Positions 48,199 through 60,667 of a DNA stretch of 64,000 nucleotides are shown here, piece by piece. The position numbers and the translations under genes were made by a program. The notes beneath the pieces are model-generated. The model did no database searches and had not been told where the DNA came from. It saw only the letters and a list, made by a program, of their open reading frames with translations. Each line of letters starts with the position of its first letter. Within the stretch, counting starts at the first letter, position 1. Source of the DNA: Mariannaea sp. PMI_226 (taxonomy: Eukaryota > Ascomycota > Sordariomycetes > Hypocreales > Nectriaceae); the NCBI GenBank assembly GCA_024336345.1, contig JANFOG010000014.1, forward strand, positions 1-64,000, read 5' to 3'.

Positions 48199-50081
48199 AT
48201 GCCATCTATATCTAGCAGAACTGGCTCTGTGCCTCAATGGCACCTACATCCTACCGTACATCTCAAAGCGCCACATGGCTGGCTGAATGACCCATGTGCA
48301 CCAGGGTATGATGTGGCCACGGGCACCTATCATTTGTTCTATCAGTGTGAGTTGCCATTGGTGCCATGCGTGCAGTACAGGTATGGCATAGAAGGAAACA
48401 AAGGAACGGTGCGATAAATCGTACATATTGGAGCCTCGTTGCACTGGCTTACGTCTTCGTGGATTTAGGGAACCCCAAATCATGTGACTGGGGCGACATC
48501 TGTTGGGGTCACTTCACAAGTCAGGATGGGCTCCATTGGCAGCATAATAGACATGAGCCAGTCCTAGAACCCAGCATGGCCTACGATAAGGATGGAATCT
48601 TCACCGGCTGCCTCTATCCCACAGGTCCAAACGGAGAACAGGATCAGGTAACCATCTTCTATTCCTCAGTGTGCAATCTACCACTCAATTGGGCCAAACC
48701 CTACCGACGTGACTGTACTGGTCTGGCGTGCGCAGTCTCTAAAGATATGGGGAAGACGTGGCAAAAGAGCAGTTTGAATCCCATCTTAACAGGCGAGCCA
48801 GAAAGTTTAATCGTAACCGGTTTCAGGGATCCTTATTTGGCCGAGTGGCCTGCCCTCGATGCGATTCGAGGAGGACGAGACCAAAGTCTCTATGGCGTTA
48901 TATCAGGTGGCGTGTTGGACAAGGGACCTATGGTATTTTTATATACTGTTGCAAAAGAAGATCTGACTAAGTGGGAATATATTGGCCCCCTTGTTGAGTT
49001 TCCTCTTGGGCAGTGTTATTCCCGAAAATGGAGTGGTGATTTTGGAGCCAACTGGGAATGCGCCAATTTCATGACCTTGAGAAACGGGGCTGATGAAGGC
49101 CACTTCCTTATTGCGGGCTCGGAGGGAGGGTTAAAGCGGGATCATGAGACCAAAAGCAATGAAGACCCTTATGTCAATTGGTGTTTATGGATAGCAGGAA
49201 GATTGAAGGCACCTTCTGAAGACAACAGTAGCACCAAGATACAGTACGACTATGGTGGACTCCTAGACAATGGGTGCTTCTATGCTGCAAACTCGTACGA
49301 GCACCCCATTGCGAAGACCAGGATTGTCTGGGGCTGGCTAAAAGAGGAAGATCTCACCATCAACCGACGCAAGACTAAAGGTTGGACCGGCTATCTATCT
49401 CTCCCGCGCGAACTCTTCTATTTATCCATACCAAATGTTGTCAGAGCTTTGGAGACACCTCTTGCGGACATTACTTCCGTCAAAGTTGTGGACAACTCAG
49501 ATGGCACCAAAACGCTAAAAACGCTCGGGATTCGACCGCTCCCTGGCTTTGCAGCACTGAGAACAACCATGCCCCAACAGTGGTTTAGTATTGGTGGTCA
49601 TCAAGCAGGTGGAACCAACATGACTAAACTATTCAATTCAACACACTGGGAGGTTGAGGCGGTCATTAGAGTCCAGGCGGGTCTTAAGCGTGTTGGGTTC
49701 TATGTGCAGCACAACGAGGACCTCTCTAAGCGGACAACAATCTTTTTTGATTCAAGGAAGGAAGAGATTGTTGTGGATAGGAGTGCCTCCAACAACGAAG
49801 ACGACATAAAGAAGGGCACCGTACAGGGGCCATTTACACTGTTCTATAAGACGGACCAGGTTGGCGGGGCCACGATAGAAGATCTGACCTTTCGCCTCTT
49901 TGGCGATGGAGATGTGCTAGAAATTTTTGCTAATGATCGCTTCGCTCTGTCTACTATGTTGTATGCGGATGCTGCGACCTGCAGTGGCATTAGTTGCTTT
50001 GTGGAAGGAGCAGATTCAGACGGTGTTGTATTCAAATCCATCACAATGTGGCAAAATCTACACAGAATTACAAGCCACTAG
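48199..50081 (+). CDS. Glycoside hydrolase family 32 (invertase/inulinase-like), no signal peptide
   Basis: Two exons, 48199-48346 and 48469-50081, with a 122-nt intron; 586 residues. The start lies close before the catalytic block, so no signal peptide is present and the enzyme is expected inside the cell. The nucleophile is D31 in WLNDP, the transition-state stabiliser D170 in FRDPY, and the acid/base E246 in WEC. The usual NDPNG and ECP motifs read NDPCAP and ECANF here, variants seen in some fungal fructosidases. The C-terminal half is the beta-sandwich. Substrate is likely sucrose or a short fructan. A longer upstream frame from 47992 gives a non-homologous leader and was not used. Confidence 0.88.
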
Positions 50082-50617
50082 CCACAAAATGCTACTAAAA
50101 AGAGACAGGCTTATTCCGGTATTAGTTATAGGGAATAGCTTAGGCTACTGAGTGTGAAGTAAGTGGAAGTGTAGTAGCTTACCTTCCATCTGCTGGAACT
50201 CTCTTTTTAAGCTAGCTGGCAACGGCCTTGCCAAAAAGGTCTCTACGGTCACGGCAAACAGAGGAATGCCTCCATAGAGAAAATCCAGGCCTGAAAGTAT
50301 GCTACCTAATGCGCCTCTTTTAATCGTTTGATCTTGAGTTCGAATAATATTAAAGACTCTTTCATTTGTTACTTCCCACTTCCCATGTCCCTTATATTCA
50401 AACTTAAAATCACGTTGAAATAGTATTGATTGTATTACTCCCTGTTTTCAATTTTGTATTTTATTGCTCCCAAAATCTAGCCGTCTATCCGGCTTGGGGA
50501 GGTATGCGACAGTGCTAATGCACGGGATACTTGTTATAAGTCATACTTATGCGTGTTCCGGTCGCATAGCGAGATAGCCTGGGATATCAGAGAGGGTGTA
50601 CTGAGTATCCAGCCACG

Positions 50618-51018
50618 TTAAGCCCCAGAACCTGTTCTGGAAACTTGTTCGTCAAATTTTCCAGCTACCTCATTCAAATTCTCTTCTGTCGCTTGGGACG
50701 TAGACTCGATTGTGCTATCTAATTTCTCAATCAGAGAACCCACGTTCTTGTTTGGAGGTGGCAGTCTTAAGACGCCACCTACGAACTGGATCGACTTAGT
50801 TTTGCGAAAGTGCAGGGCTGGAGGGCGGTTTTCGCTATGGGATTTCCCTTCCAATCGAATAACCCTACGTAGACAGCTAATAATATAGGCGGACTCTGGC
50901 CGAACTTAGCAGCAAGAGCCATTCGTTTCAACAAGCGTTTCATCTTGCAGAATCTGGGTTCTGTGATATTTATTTTGATTCTTGCTATCTTAAGTCCTAC
51001 GGGTAACTCAAAGTCCAT
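50618..51018 (-). CDS. Hypothetical two-exon protein, start uncertain
   Basis: Two minus-strand segments, up to 50869 and 50794-50618, join in frame across a 74-nt intron (GTAGGG...ACTAAG). The first part is strand-rich then helical and basic; the second ends in a heptad-like helix (LIEKLDSTIESTSQA). The open frame continues upstream of 51018 without a clear ATG (to about 51099). The first ATG in frame is used here. No family was recognised. Confidence 0.35.
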
Positions 51019-51235
51019 TTGAGTTGTACCATCGCCTCTGAGCTGGATATCGAGTAAATAACCACTCAATAATGACCAAAGCTTCCATCTTCTGCGCAAG
51101 AATTACAGAGGGACGGAATAGGAGCAACTCTTTGACTTCTGTGCTTAATAGTTGTTATGCCCGCTGCCTCAACTTTAGTGATTATTCTATACAAGCCTTA
51201 TATATTCCAAGCTGGAAATGATCCGTACCTTGGAT

Positions 51236-51559
51236 TTAGCAGTCTCTGCGGCATTCGTTTGCGTTGACCAGGCTCACGCATGTTGCATACCAACAGATCT
51301 GGGAGCCAGTACAGTCGTCGTCACTGGCGCAGAGGAGTTTGTTAACACAACCGTCCTGCCATTTCAATGAGACACAGTTGTAGTCCGGGTCTAAGCCAGG
51401 CTGCCAAGCTGTATTAGTACAGAGGTAGTATTTGGAACCCCGAGTGTGGCCCCCAGAGGTGTAAGGGTCGCATGAGGTGTCTTGACCACGTAGTGTGATG
51501 GCTGGTGTGCCAAGAACTACGGTCGGGGCGACAGCAAGGAGAAAAAAAAGAGATTTCAT
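51236..51559 (-). CDS. Small secreted protein with ten cysteines
   Basis: A single exon of 107 residues. The signal peptide spans about residues 1-17 (MKSLFFLLAVAPTVVLG). The mature chain has Cys at 30, 47, 62, 71, 77, 83, 89, 94, 103 and 107, consistent with up to five disulphides, and a CASDDDCTGSQIC stretch like small knottin or WAP-type loops. It is a candidate effector or antimicrobial peptide; no family was fixed. Confidence 0.75.
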   Translation of the reverse strand: MKSLFFLLAVAPTVVLGTPAITLRGQDTSCDPYTSGGHTRGSKYYLCTNTAWQPGLDPDYNCVSLKWQDGCVNKLLCASDDDCTGSQICWYATCVSLVNANECRRDC

Positions 51560-54196
51560 ATCGGGTTTGCAAGGTAGTAGTAAATGTATTTATGTGGTGG
51601 AGGTCTATTGGAATGAAGAGACGGTGTTTTCAATACGGTTGAATGGCATCTATTTATATGTTGGCGCATTGCTGCCGACTGAGTAATAACACTGCTTAGC
51701 CTGTTCCCGTTGCAGAAAGATGTTTCGTGCCATTGAGGCACATGATAAAAGATGCCCAATCAGAGATTATTGAGCTCCGTGCCGTTCTACAATCGACCAA
51801 TAATCCATTCTCGGTCTTTTGTTGGTCAGGGCCAGATACCTCTACTAGACAATGAGGTAACAAGGTAGGTTGGTTATACGAGCTTTCAAAATTCCGCAGC
51901 GAGTTCCAACGCTTCGTCCTGCTGTTAGATACAGAAGAATGACTACTACGCTAATCTCAACATACTTAATGTGGAAATCAGTTGAGGGGAGGAGTGCTGT
52001 CGTGGTTCAGCTGAAACCCTATGGTTTGCCGCCACCGTAGCCACAATATGTTCCTAATGCACGCCACATCCAAAGAGGTTAACCCAGCTGTAATCACCCT
52101 TACATGTCTGTCATCCTTTTATGAAGTACCGAATAGCTCGCTCAACTTGTACTATGCCTAGAACTTGGCAGGTTGGACATATGCTACTGGCAGTCATTAT
52201 TAGCAACACCTTTGACATCTTTCAATTAAGAGTCAGGATGGAAACTTTTATAGAATGTATAATAGTAAATCTTTCTCCATTATCCTCTTTTAATCACTTT
52301 GACATCACTCCGGCATCATTCGTTGATCTTTCTGAGTGGCTTGCTTAGTTTACCTAGCATGCAGTGTCTGTACCTAGAAATTGATTCTTACCGCATTTAA
52401 CGCAGACCCATGTTTACCCGCCACGAGATTGACATGCGCTCCTGTATTGAGACGCATGCCTTGCCAAATTGCCGGCCGTAGGTTACACGAGAGTGTAGCG
52501 CGGTCTAGAAGGAATTGCCTATTCAAATAAATATTCTCAAGTCTTTCAACCATTATCTGCTAATTTTAGTGAGATACACAGTGAGATCTGAGATGATCTT
52601 TGAGTCTGCCCTTGTGATCCGATCAGCTAGTAGAATGAATGGGATCTGACACTTCTAATAGATGACGCTATTTTGCCAATCGACTAGGGGGGTTTTAAAT
52701 GAACCAGGATCAGCCCTGCATTGTCTTCCAATAAAACCGCCACAACTGCGTTTGCTGTTCCACCGCAGTGACAAGTTGACGGCATATTCGTTTGCCTTTC
52801 AGGTTCAAAGCTGAGCCAAAAGCAAGCGGAACGAGGAAATCATCAAGCTAATTGCCATCCATCATTTACGCTTAAAAAAAGGGTGACACTATTGAACTTA
52901 AATTTGGGAATCCCTGCGCTAATCCCTCATGTCTATAACAAAGCATTGCCTCAGCTGAACTCGGTATCCATCAGCATGAGTTCTCATCGCATTGTAAAGT
53001 GCCAGAAAAGCGACCAGATCATAGACTAAAGTTCTTAAATCAGTAATGGGGCAATTGCATTGCTCAATTTACCTCTCACTCTACCTGTTACAAAAGGGAC
53101 AACCAATATCAGGACCAGCAGAATAGTAGACAGTGAAATCAAAATAGGAATGAGACAACAACGGTGAGCCGAAAGGGGTCTGAACAGTTCAATCTCCACA
53201 TAATTCGTAAGCGCTGGGTTTGGCCAATCGCAACTGCAGGGTCAAGATCATCTGGAAGAAACCCTAGTTGATCCACGAAAGAGCTAAGCAGACCAGAGGG
53301 GAGCGAATAGGGATTGAATTGAAATCCGAGGAAGATATGCCTTGACAGTCAAATTCAATAGTGCCCTGCACTTCGTGGCTTGGCATCCCCGAAATATCCG
53401 AATCAGTTGAAAAAGCTTAGAGTTACGCGACGTAAATACGGCGAGCTTTTGATTAGCCCGCTTTCAACATCATAACGGATAGCTTGATGATTGGGATTCG
53501 TTTTATGCAATATGTTACTTGGCTCATTTTGACTGATACAGTTGTCTCATATGAAAACAGAATGCATATAGATCATGATAGCTCGGGCACTTTACCAAGG
53601 TTTGGAGCTTGAAATTATGATAACACGAGCGATCTCTTTGAAAGAGTACCGTATATATCTCTGAGTCGAACCCCGCAGCCTGCCGTTATTAATCATCTGT
53701 ATACACAGATCTGTGCATGAAGCAATAAGACCTTCGGTAACTGGTCAGGATGCTACAGCGGATCGATTGGTGAGCATGCTCGATATTTGCAGATGTTTTA
53801 ACAAGTAGGCACGGGAAAGACGTCAATATTACAGAGTCGAAGATACGACCCTAGATCATGCCAGGGAGGTTTCTTCAGTTACAAGCGCGAGCTCACGTAT
53901 TGCTTATATATATGGATACATACTGAATCTCAGCCAGAGATAAAATATGAATTTGTCTGTTTCGATCCCAGCCCCATGGTAATTACTCCAAAGGTTATTC
54001 TTCCCTTAATAGTCATGCGTACTTGTGGGTTCGCTCCTCAGGGCGGAAAATCTTAAAGCTATCACACTAAGCCATCTCTACATTGATGTTCCACGCTTAG
54101 CCAAGGCACCACAGAGCGCACACCAAGATTCGCACACACTAAGCGGTCACCCCTATCTATATGGATCCTTATTAAATACGTAACAGTACGTAAGAC
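51560..54196. other. 2.6 kb gene-poor stretch
   Basis: No credible gene, repeat or RNA gene was seen. A frame at 52121-52348 has no support. Confidence 0.45.
51651..51658 (-). promoter_or_regulatory. TATA-like box before the ten-cysteine protein gene
   Basis: TATAAATA on the minus strand, about 92 bp upstream of the start codon at 51559. Confidence 0.4.
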
Positions 54197-54907
54197 CTAG
54201 GTAAATCCAACTTTAACCTTGTAACCATCAGAGAGTTGGTCGGTCATGAAAGCGACTTTCCCAACACAATCCCCATACTCATATGGCTGGCCTACTTTGC
54301 CGCTTCCAGAACTACTGAACGGATTACCAAACGAAATCTGGGTGAAGGGCAAGTTATTACACGAATGAGAAGCACCATCATTCCAGGGGTAGTATTCCAC
54401 AAAGCCGGTTTGGCTGCTAGTGATACCTCCAGTCTCCGCTGGCAGCACCCAAGAGCCAATGTGTGTTTTCCTTTGTGTGGCTTGATTGACTAGAGTTCCT
54501 TCCCACGTAGTTCCGCGTACGTTCGTGACAACTAGGTTGAACTCATCGTCGTAATTCACGGCGATTTCGGTGCCGCAGCTGACTCCAGGTCCACCATCCG
54601 CTCCCGATTGACAGTTCGCATCGGTTGTAGTAGTTCCAGCCACGAAGCTCGAGAAGACTGCATGAAGGATTGACCGGCCATTCTGGTCGTTGCGTGGCTG
54701 GAGACCAATGTATCCAACGTCGTTGCTTCCCTTAAAGCCGAACTGCTGAGCGAAGAAGTAGCCAGTCCTATGAGGCGCTTTGGTGGCTTTCATAGGAAAT
54801 GCAATGTCATGCAAGCCTGAGGGTGGAGTGGAGATTGTCCAGCTGACACCCACCAGAGCATTGCAAAGGGTTGAGAATAGGCAAGCTACTACAATAGTGG
54901 GCTTCAT
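54197..54907 (-). CDS. Secreted DUF3472-like protein
   Basis: A single exon of 236 residues. The signal peptide ends near residue 17 (STLCNALVG). The mature part shows the pattern of DUF3472 proteins: TGYFFAQQFGF, YIGLQPR, AVFSSF, GADGGPGVSCGTEIAV, HIGSWVLP and GFVEYYPWN, with few Cys. The domain is a beta-sandwich of unknown role in secreted fungal and bacterial proteins, probably acting on carbohydrates. Its length and start are ordinary. It is flanked by empty spacers. Confidence 0.78.
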   Translation of the reverse strand: MKPTIVVACLFSTLCNALVGVSWTISTPPSGLHDIAFPMKATKAPHRTGYFFAQQFGFKGSNDVGYIGLQPRNDQNGRSILHAVFSSFVAGTTTTDANCQSGADGGPGVSCGTEIAVNYDDEFNLVVTNVRGTTWEGTLVNQATQRKTHIGSWVLPAETGGITSSQTGFVEYYPWNDGASHSCNNLPFTQISFGNPFSSSGSGKVGQPYEYGDCVGKVAFMTDQLSDGYKVKVGFT

Positions 54908-55822
54908 ATTGGAGGCAATTTAATAATGGTAGGCAAATAAAAGGATAATATGAAAAAAATAACTCTTCACAACAAAGATAATAGAAAGAATTTGACCAAA
55001 CTCGTCGTTGTTGGGTGATGGGGGCCTTTAAATACTCGGCGATTGTTGTATGTTCAGACATTACACATTATAGACAAAACTGCTCTTTTAGGTATGCAGT
55101 CTGTCTCTCTTCATTAACCCTGCCATAGCTATCTCCACAGGCCTTATGCCATGTTTTAAGTGAGATGATAATGTCTTAGCAAGGGCTTTTGGTAGTTAAA
55201 TGGTTAATATAAAAAATACTAGAAGTCCGAGACGAGCTAAACTTCAATTGAAACATTCTATGGCAGGGCCAGGCTAAAATAAAGCATAGGTAATTAAAGT
55301 ACGGTGTAAATAGCGGTGTTTACTTTCTATTACTAAAGCTTTAATATGAGAAGGTAGAACATAACCCCACTCATCAGTGTTTAACAGTGTAGCTCGCTAT
55401 TATATTCTCAGTAATAAGTAACCAGTAGCTACAAGCTTATTATACTAGGTCATAGGTTTAGGATTAAGATATACTATACAAGATTCAGTAGAAATAAGGT
55501 AGCTGGAATATTATGTAAAAGTGCATAAGACAAGAGAGATAGGCTCAGACTTGATAGTTGATTGAGGTAATAACAACAAGACTTGTAAGAAGTGAATTTA
55601 TTGATCAGGCGGTCGAGGTAATTCCATAAAATTGTCAAATCAAATATGTTCAAAAATCCCATGGGGAAGGGCATCTCTCGTCGCGAGGACAAATAATAAC
55701 CGATGCACCCTTTATATAAAGGGATACACAATCGCAGGCAACAGACCAGTAGGGTACTAACCGACTGACCTCATCTAAGGGTAAACTAATTTGAATCTCT
55801 GGTCGCCAACACAAGAGCCACT
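54908..55822. other. Intergenic, AT-rich, no gene supported
   Basis: Frames at 55474-55865 on the minus strand lack domains. Nothing else is seen. Confidence 0.4.
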
Positions 55823-57561
55823 TCAGGTACATGTGCCGTAGTCTTTTTGGCATCCGGTACCACAATAGGCCGCAGTATTGCCACTACAAATTAATTCTTG
55901 TCAGCTTGATTCCCAGTACTCCAATGGAGAGAATTAAGGCGTCGCAGTTGAGTTATGAGTTGGAAAACCTCACCAGTAACCAAATTGAGAGCAGCATGTC
56001 TTCAAGCCATAAAATGCGCAAGTGGATTTGTATGTAGGCCCGCAGAGGCCGTTGGTGGTGTTGCTAAGGCTACCCGAACCGGAGTTACAATCTCCAAAGT
56101 TGTTGTTGCAACCAGTGCCACAGTATGAGTCCGTTTTACCGCTGGAGGCAAAAAGGTTAGCAGGTTCAAGTTTAAGTAGCATGGCAAATTTATATGATGA
56201 TGGATGTAGCAAACAGAGTGAGGGGGCTTCAAGATGGATATCGGAGGCTAGAGCGCTTGAGGATTAAAGACGAGCCACTTACCAATACCCATAGAAGGAG
56301 CAGCAGTTACCGAATGCAGAGCCTTTGCATGTATACCCAGTAGTTCCCCCACAAAGTTGATTGGGTGAAATTGTAACGCCTGGAGACGAGCCGATAGAGG
56401 TGGTAGATACAGGAGGGATTATGGTGGAAGAACTAGGGGCTCCACCAGTAGCAGTGCGGTACCAGTTCTCCTTAGGGTCTCCTAGACAATCTCCAACAGT
56501 GACGAGCTTGTAACCACGAGTCTGGGCCGTCGTTATCATATACGCAGTTAGGTTTTTGACTGTCTGCTCATGCACATCATGAGCCAAGGGGATATATGAT
56601 TTGCCAGTTGGGTTACCTGATACAATAGATGAGAAAGTATCTTTAGACTCCTGAATGAGGTCCGGGGAGTCATTTTCGTAGTCCTTGGTGTCAAGATTGG
56701 TAGTAATAATGTGGTAGCCTAGAGTGTTCAGGAGGCCCAGACAACCCGTATTGGAGCTACAGTCCAGATATGGCGGACGCATATATGTAGGAAACCAACC
56801 AAAGAGGTTCCGGAAAGCCATTTCATTGTAAATCATCTCAGTTCTCTGAATAGTTTTGTTTACCTGATCCAGGTCTCGATGTGTCCAGGTATGGCTAGCT
56901 ATCTGATGACCTGAGGAATACATGCGATTCAGGATGCCTGGCCATGGTTTAGATTGGTCGTCAATGTGGCCTTTCCCGAGGTTATTTCCGGTAACAAAAA
57001 ATGTGGCTTTAACCTGGTATGAATCAAGCACATCGAGGATAGCTGACGTGTAAATATACGGGCCATCGTCAAAAGTAAGGGCAATCACGCCAGACTTGCT
57101 GCATTTCGTGATGATAGAACCTGCGCAATGCTAATGGTGAGACATCTGTAATAAAGCGATATTCAAATGCGCAAAACGTACCATAGGGAACATTACCAAC
57201 TTTCGGTCGAGCAACACTTTCAGTACTCAACCCGCCAGGTTTACTACTAATCTCGGGGTTAGGAGCTTCTCTATACCCAAACCTATAAGCGTACTTACAA
57301 GGTATCACAGGAATCGCTATAGTCCAGCTGACAACTGGCTCCATCGCAGTAGTCCTCGGTCGTGCCACACCAGCCAACCTCTGAGCAACACTGGCCGGGG
57401 GAGCAGGACCCATATCCTACACCACAATCGGTACCTACCTCGCGCGGTTTCAGAATGCCATATTTTGTTGAGAGGGACCCAGCACTCAAGGCTGAGTTTG
57501 AATGCGCTGTGCCAGTCTTGAGAATGAACGAAGTAACAATACTCAGCGCGAGGAGCTTCAT
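55823..57561 (-). CDS. Chitin deacetylase with three CBM18 chitin-binding modules
   Basis: Five exons: 57561-57299, 57246-57182, 57120-56283, 56141-55974 and 55883-55823, giving 464 residues. A signal peptide (about 1-20) leads to one CBM18 (CGVGYGSC ... CCSEVGWCG), then the NodB domain with TFDDGP, SHTWTH, RPPY and LAHDVHE, so the metal and catalytic residues are intact. A Ser/Thr-rich linker precedes two more CBM18 modules. In both of these a phase-2 intron falls at the same place (YGY or FGY, then CG), a sign of module duplication. It deacetylates chitin oligomers, in the wall or in the host space. M6 of the longer frame is used because it starts the hydrophobic core. Confidence 0.9.
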
Positions 57562-57700
57562 ATTGGACAAGAGCACTATGGCTAACTGGGAAGCTCAACA
57601 GAACGAGTGTCAGGATAAAAGTGAAAAGTGTTGCGGCAAGCGTGTGTTATGCCATAGGCAAATTGACGTAAATATAAATAACGATGAAGGCATACAATAT

Positions 57701-57785
57701 GAATGAAAGCTGCCGGCTTCTCGGCATTTCCTGGTCATAACGGAATGAAAGCTGCCGGCTTCTCGGCACCTTCTTGGTCATCACG
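57701..57785. repeat. Direct duplication with a 42-bp period
   Basis: The block beginning GAATGAAAGCTGCCGGCTTC occurs twice in tandem (57701-57742 and 57743-57785). The second halves differ by a few bases, so the duplication is recent but not brand new. It lies 140 bp upstream of the chitin deacetylase start. Confidence 0.85.
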
Positions 57786-59349
57786 GCTGTAGTCATTGTC
57801 AGGTTCTATTCGTGTTGCTCTAACCCCAAGTGGGAAATATATAGAAAGTCTCCATTGTAGCTTAGGTGTTCATTTTAAATATGCCATATACAGTGGGTGA
57901 GAGGATGTGCGAAGCACCTTTCGCATAACAGGTTGCATCATTGCAGCGTGTCACTGGTTCTAGATTTGCATGGTTACCCCTTGCAGGTATGTTCTAGATC
58001 AGAGATGGATAGATCAGCGAGTGGAGCCAGGCGGCAATAGTCAATCTCATGTGTCTTGATTTGGACATAGCACGCACGGCAATGGCTGCACTTTTTCTAA
58101 TGGCGTCAGGCTGACGTATATAACAGCGACAACACCTTTGTAGGTCCCTCTCTTTGGGCATGCAGCATGGTAAAAAATGATTGCCAAAATTGCTGCCAGG
58201 CCTACCTCGACAATACCTTACATCACCTTGACGACGGGAAAAAAGAAAACATTGAACGAAGGTTCAATAGTAACCAGCCATTCCCCAATGGGAAGTGTGT
58301 GTATCAACAAGGTTTGTTCCTGCATCATGAAGCAGTATTCCACAAGCTGAGGACCACTAATTTTGTCGCTGTCGCCAGGGGGGCAGAAAAGACGCATAAG
58401 GGATGGAAACCTATACTTGAGCTGAGGGTGATTGGGACAGCAAGTCTCGGGCTACGTTTGGAGGGGGCTTGGTGGAGATATTCATCGCCCTGATGCTCCT
58501 GCTTCTCCTGCTCCTGCCACTACTATTGCTGTTTTAAGGGCTGCTCGTATTTCAACATATTGCCACATTTTTATCTATGAACTGAACACTTGTTTCTTGT
58601 GTATTAAGTAAATTACTTCCGTTGCAAGCTCGTTGGGTGATGTGATTGCCCCCCAGACCCCAGTGTTTTTCCCTACTACCATGGGGATGTCAAACAAGCT
58701 TACAAGATGATTGATCCAAACCAACGCCTCTTTTTCCACTTCACATCGTATTTGCACCCCGAGTTTTCTTGACACAAAGACAAGTGGAAAAAAAAGGGGG
58801 GGGTTCATCCTCTCTGCCCGATGTAATGAGTTTACTCCAGTTCTTATTATTTGTCAGGTGTGCTAGGTTACATTTTTGAAGCCAGAGGTTCGCCCTTGCT
58901 CCTGCAAATGTGGGCTACATAGCAAAAATTCATAAAGCTCCAATTAATTCCTTGACATATGCTTTTGCTTCATTTTAAGGCTCTTCGCGTCAAAATATTT
59001 GTTCTGACTGGTTGGGAATTCTTCACTGATAGACAAAGTGTAAGGTACGCCGAATACTTGATTGCCGAGCCTTGACATATGCGCCAAGAACGCCCAAAGT
59101 ATGCCCTGACTAAACTTACTTATGCACCCTATATAAATAAGGAAGAACATGTTAAGGCAGTGAAAGAAATAATGGTATTAAAACCTGCAGATGGTTGATG
59201 AAAGTGTTAACCATAAATCAAAACAATTGCCATGCTGAACTAGGAATCTCGCACTCCTAAATTAGCCCAATAAATAACAAACAGTGCAATTTGCCATAGA
59301 TACGGAATCAGCTACTGGATTCTAGAAATGCGAATTGCCACAATTCTTC
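57786..59349. other. Intergenic, no gene supported
   Basis: A CTCCTG-rich microsatellite lies at 58490-58530 and an A8-G8 run at about 58790. Frames at 58167 (plus) and 58575 (minus) show no domain. Confidence 0.4.
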
Positions 59350-60404
59350 TCACGTAAGTCCATGTAGTTCTATGTGCTCCCCATTGGTAGGGGAGGCTCT
59401 GTGGGTATCTGCTGGCGCTGCCTGGATTTGCATCTTGGTATCAATTGGGGCTTGAGTCCTGCCGTCGGTCGATACCTCATGCACGCTCTTGGGGTCGTAG
59501 TGGCTATTCTGGCCTTGGGGATCGAGATTGTACCCATCGGAACCGAGTCTGGGCTGATGAGCCGAAGGACCGGCATGAGCTGCCGCGGCCTCTTCTGTCT
59601 TCTTCTTGCCACGGAGGAAGAAAAAGATGCCCACAGCTACTAGAGCAAGACCCGCAACACCACCCACGACGCCTCCAGCAATGCCACCAGCATTGGTGCC
59701 CTTGTAATCGCTGCTGCTGGCTGTAGGCGTGGTGTAGACCAGAGCAGTGACGGTGGAACTCGTCGAAACAACTGGGATGAGAGTGGCGGTGGAGTAGATA
59801 ATCTGGTCTCCTCCGGAATACGATAGGCTGACATGACCAGCAGAACTCTTGCTTGCAACGCACTGAAAGCCGGTGATGCTGGCGGGATAGAAGAGCTCAA
59901 CACAGTATGGAGCATTGCTCGTCGTGCTGTTGATAATGTCAGTACAACCCCATCTCCCCACACCTTTATGTTTGACGGATATACGAACCACTTGAGGATG
60001 AGGCTGTTTGTGTTGCAGTTTTCGTCACAGGCGCTGGATGACCAATAGGATTTGTAGTCGATGCAGGCACTGTTGTGTGTACAGGAGTTGCTGGCGCAGC
60101 AGGCGGCGTCTCCGCCCGCTGATGATCTCAAGAAGCCGCACCTTAGGCTTTTTGCACAGGTAACCCAGTTTTCAAAGCTGCCGTTGATGAAGCCGCAGGT
60201 GTTTTCAGGTGCAAGGAGGGTAACGGTACTGAATGCATCAATGGATCTTGGAAAGAGCTCCATGGCGCCAGACGTGGGGCGTGGGCTCACTCCATCTTCG
60301 GGCAACTGAAAGTTGTGCGTGGGCACGGGGATAGATTGTAGTAGATGCCTCGTGTTGACGACAACGAAAAGGCCCGCGACAATTCCGTTTCTGAATGTCT
60401 TCAT
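59350..60404 (-). CDS. Single-pass membrane protein with Cys-rich ectodomain
   Basis: Model: exons 60404-59992 and 59953-59350 around a very short 38-nt intron, giving 338 residues. A signal-like N-terminus starts the chain; the ectodomain has an even Cys spacing (CGFINGS, CCASNSCTHNSAC, CDENC, then APYC and QC) and a Ser/Thr-rich stalk. A glycine-rich membrane helix (GGIAGGVVGGVAGLALVAVGIFFFL) is followed by RGKKK and a Pro/His/Gln-rich tail. This layout is common in fungal surface sensors and adhesins. The intron is uncertain: the alternative is a frameshift in a broken gene. Confidence 0.6.
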
Positions 60405-60667
60405 TGCTGATTGAAATATGCAAGAGGATGGGGGGTTGTCGCCATACAACCAACAGAGAAAGGGGGAGGCGTATCAAAAAAAAAAGTCTCCGAGGCGGCG
60501 ATGATCATTAATCGTGGCCAGCTTCACAGATCCAGCCGGGAACTAAACCGGTACAGCAAAAGTTCCTTGTGGTAAAAACAGCCCAGGCACTCGCTCTTCT
60601 CATCATTTAACAACTTTTCTTGTCCCAGATTCCCTTTTCCTCCCACATAAACGTATGTACACTCACG

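Noticed and set aside
52121..52348. 75-codon plus frame
   Set aside because: No domain or codon bias, in a 2.6 kb gene-free stretch.
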